Assembly: GCA_030043495.1 (NCBI GenBank) | Contig: JASHXO010000050.1 | Location: forward strand, 1 to 8,002 | DNA: 8,002 bases | From: Candidatus Rhabdochlamydia sp. | GTDB lineage: Bacteria; Chlamydiota; Chlamydiia; Chlamydiales; Rhabdochlamydiaceae | Direction of reading: 5' to 3' | Notes under the pieces: generated by a model | Databases searched by the model: none | What the model saw: the letters and a program-made list of their open reading frames with translations, nothing else | What the model was told of the DNA's origin: nothing | Shown: one piece after another, positions 6,854-8,002 of the stretch | How positions within the stretch are numbered: position 1 is the stretch's first letter | How the letters are laid out: every line of letters begins with the position of its first letter | Position numbers and translations under genes: made by a program

Positions 6854-7022
6854 CTAGTGCTCTGTAAACTTAATTTTTGCGGTTTCGGCTACGTCAAAGC
6901 CCCGGGGTTAAGCGATCGTAAAGCTAGCTGTATTGAATTAATACAGCGCGCTTTACGATCGCTTAACCGCGGGAGCTTTCACGTTAGCCCAAACTGCAAA
7001 AATTAAGTTTACAGAGCACTAG
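6854..7022. mobile_element. 169-bp foldback MITE-like element with CTAG ends
   Basis: The stretch is an inverted repeat over its whole length. The outermost 27 bp are identical in both arms, beginning CTAGTGCTCTGTAAACTTAA. The inner parts have about seven mismatches and two single-base gaps. The centre is GCTGTATT-GAATT-AATACAGC, an 8-bp stem with a 5-nt loop at about 6927-6947. It has no room for a transposase and carries no meaningful frame, so if mobile it must be driven in trans. CTAG at both ends may be a 4-bp target duplication; because CTAG is palindromic, a TA or CTAG duplication cannot be told apart from the terminal repeat. CTAG-like targets are known for part of the IS5 family, but I cannot assign this element. 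In RNA it would form one hairpin of about 80 bp, likely blocking read-through translation. Confidence 0.85.
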
Positions 7023-7917
7023 TTGCGGCGTCCGTAGTTGGCGCTGCGGTTGTAGCTCCTGCCGTTGTTATCTCGGGAGGAAGAGACGCCGTAGAAGTTG
7101 TGGATGCATGAGGAGCAGGCTCTACCCAGGTGCTGCTTTTTCTTCCATTTTTAACATCGATCAAAAACTTAAGGAGACCTTCCCAATCTGAGTTTGCGAA
7201 AAATGGGTCGATATCCGCTAGATTAATATTAAGTGATCGCGCAAATCCCGGTTTGCAACCAGCCAAAGTAGCGCTTACTCTGCCCATCTTTTCTGAAAAT
7301 CCAGCGACAAATGGTCCCCATGTAAAAGATCCTTGGCTCAAACTGTCCAAATCTTTTATCAGGGTCGGATGCTTAAGAGGATATTCTATAAATTTCAAGG
7401 GATTAACATGATTGATTTCCTGTCCAAGCTCTTCCAAAGTCCTTTTTTGTCTCAACAACGTCATCCATCCAGTCATCCCTTGAGAAGTCCCTAACGTGTG
7501 GACGAGCGTGTAAATTTTCTGTCTTTCCAGATCGGCGAGCGGAAGAGCAGCAAACGGGTCTTGCGAATCGGCTACATTAGAAGGTTGCGAGGAAGATACT
7601 GGCAGTAGCTGCCATGGAGATGGATTTGTTGTTTCCGATGAAGGGGTTTCCATGGGCTTGCCAGCGATCCAATCCGCAATAAAGCCTACGCTTGAACGAA
7701 TGGCGTCGAGCGCTTTGATGACGAGGTTGCGGATAAAATCGCCAAATGAATCCAGACCTGATTTGACAGTTTGCCAATAATCCGTATTGCTGGAATTGCT
7801 TGAAGAGGAAATCGTTGTCAGCTGGGAGCCCACTCCAATAGGTGATGCTGGAGTAATATTGGGATTTGATGAGTTTTGTGTCGTTGATGCCGTTGTGCTT
7901 ATCACAGGAGCTGTCAT
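7009..7917 (-). CDS. 5' piece of the split protein: Ser/Thr-rich N-terminus plus one domain
   Basis: 302 residues from the ATG at 7917, chosen because AGGAGG lies seven bases upstream; a longer in-frame start at 7953 has no ribosome site and overlaps a TATAAA that fits a -10. Residues about 1-45 are Ser/Thr/Asn-rich and disordered-looking (TAPVISTTASTTQNSSNPN), with no Sec signal. Residues about 48-88 look amphipathic helical (DYWQTVKSGLDSFGDFI…). Residues about 124-254 (ALPLAD … LLKFLID) are the first copy of the repeated domain. The last 45 residues are a Thr/Ala/Pro linker. The final codons AGT-GCT-CTG-TAA are given by the inserted element, so the stop is not native. A Ser/Thr-rich N-terminus without a signal peptide is compatible with a type III secreted effector, but that is only a suggestion. 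Family not recognised. Confidence 0.75.
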   Translation of the reverse strand: MTAPVISTTASTTQNSSNPNITPASPIGVGSQLTTISSSSNSSNTDYWQTVKSGLDSFGDFIRNLVIKALDAIRSSVGFIADWIAGKPMETPSSETTNPSPWQLLPVSSSQPSNVADSQDPFAALPLADLERQKIYTLVHTLGTSQGMTGWMTLLRQKRTLEELGQEINHVNPLKFIEYPLKHPTLIKDLDSLSQGSFTWGPFVAGFSEKMGRVSATLAGCKPGFARSLNINLADIDPFFANSDWEGLLKFLIDVKNGRKSSTWVEPAPHASTTSTASLPPEITTAGATTAAPTTDAATSAL

Positions 7918-7959
7918 TGCTGCTCCTCCTATTAACCTGAGTTTTGGGTTCATTTTATA
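7918..7959 (-). promoter_or_regulatory. Probable -10 and ribosome site of the split gene
   Basis: TATAAA (7954-7959, minus strand) lies 36 bases before the ATG at 7917, and AGGAGG lies seven bases before that ATG. No convincing -35 is present 16-18 bases further upstream. The arrangement supports 7917 over 7953 as the start. Confidence 0.35.
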
Positions 7960-8002
7960 GAGTCTTATCGCGTCTTTCGGGCGATTTCTGTTCCTTTCGA
8001 TG

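Larger units (their letters stand above)
6397..7917 (-). pseudogene. Ancestral two-domain gene interrupted by a foldback element
   Basis: The two flanking reading frames form one gene if the element is taken out with one copy of CTAG. The upstream piece reads GCA-ACT-AG and the downstream piece C-ACA-ATG-GTA, giving …Ala-Thr-Ser-Thr-Met-Val… in the frame of both. The removed length is 165 bp, a multiple of three, and the restored gene would encode about 451 residues from the ATG at 7917 to the stop at 6397-6399. The join falls in a Thr/Ala/Ser-rich linker between two homologous domains. The restored frame is seen directly; that the insertion is the event that broke the gene is inference, though the alternative (two paralogues that happen to be in frame with a shared 4-bp target) is less simple. 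Confidence 0.75.

Noticed and set aside
6761..7006. Plus-strand 81-codon frame running into the foldback element
   Set aside because: It is antisense to the 3' fragment and then reads through the inverted repeat; no ribosome site and no protein-like pattern.

Overview
The gene content suggests an environmental chlamydia (Parachlamydiales or a relative). The pointers are a LicD-type protein next to a stand-alone PEP-utilising enzyme, a secreted protein with a decayed endonuclease/exonuclease/phosphatase-like domain, a small membrane-anchored aspartyl-protease-like protein, a zeta-type toxin module, and moderately AT-rich DNA with good AGGAGG-type ribosome sites. This placement is inference from gene types; no rRNA or other phylogenetic marker is present. 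Almost every gene lies on the minus strand, so the text runs from high to low coordinates.

Right end (8002 to 6397): a Ser/Thr-rich protein of unknown function has been split in two by a 169-bp foldback element, a nearly perfect inverted repeat ending in CTAG on both sides. The element supplies the stop codon of the upstream piece. Removing it together with one CTAG copy (165 bp, 55 codons) rejoins the two pieces in frame into one gene of about 451 codons. Its two halves carry diverged copies of the same roughly 130-residue domain. This is the best supported unusual observation in the window.

Middle (6315 to 2921): two tightly linked genes, probably one operon. The first encodes a LicD-family nucleotidyltransferase-like protein with an apparent Sec signal peptide and a long N-terminal extension. 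The second encodes a 735-residue PEP-utilising enzyme with an N-terminal PPDK/PEP-synthase ATP-grasp domain, an unassigned helical middle and a C-terminal phosphohistidine swivel domain, but no PEP/pyruvate barrel. This domain order matches rifampicin phosphotransferase and other orphan dikinases. The pairing suggests an uncharacterised phosphotransfer or surface-modification pathway.

Between 2880 and 2523 there is one doubtful small plus-strand ORF and a promoter firing leftward. That promoter serves a toxin-antitoxin pair (2522 to 1558): a 75-residue antitoxin candidate overlapping by 16 nt a 250-residue zeta-type kinase.

Left end (1313 to 1): a secreted protein with a degenerate EEP domain and a Gly-rich acidic tail overlaps by 17 nt the start of a membrane-anchored aspartyl-protease-like gene. 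The latter runs off the left edge and has no stop in the window, so it is easily overlooked. No rRNA, tRNA, CRISPR array or full-length transposase gene was seen.
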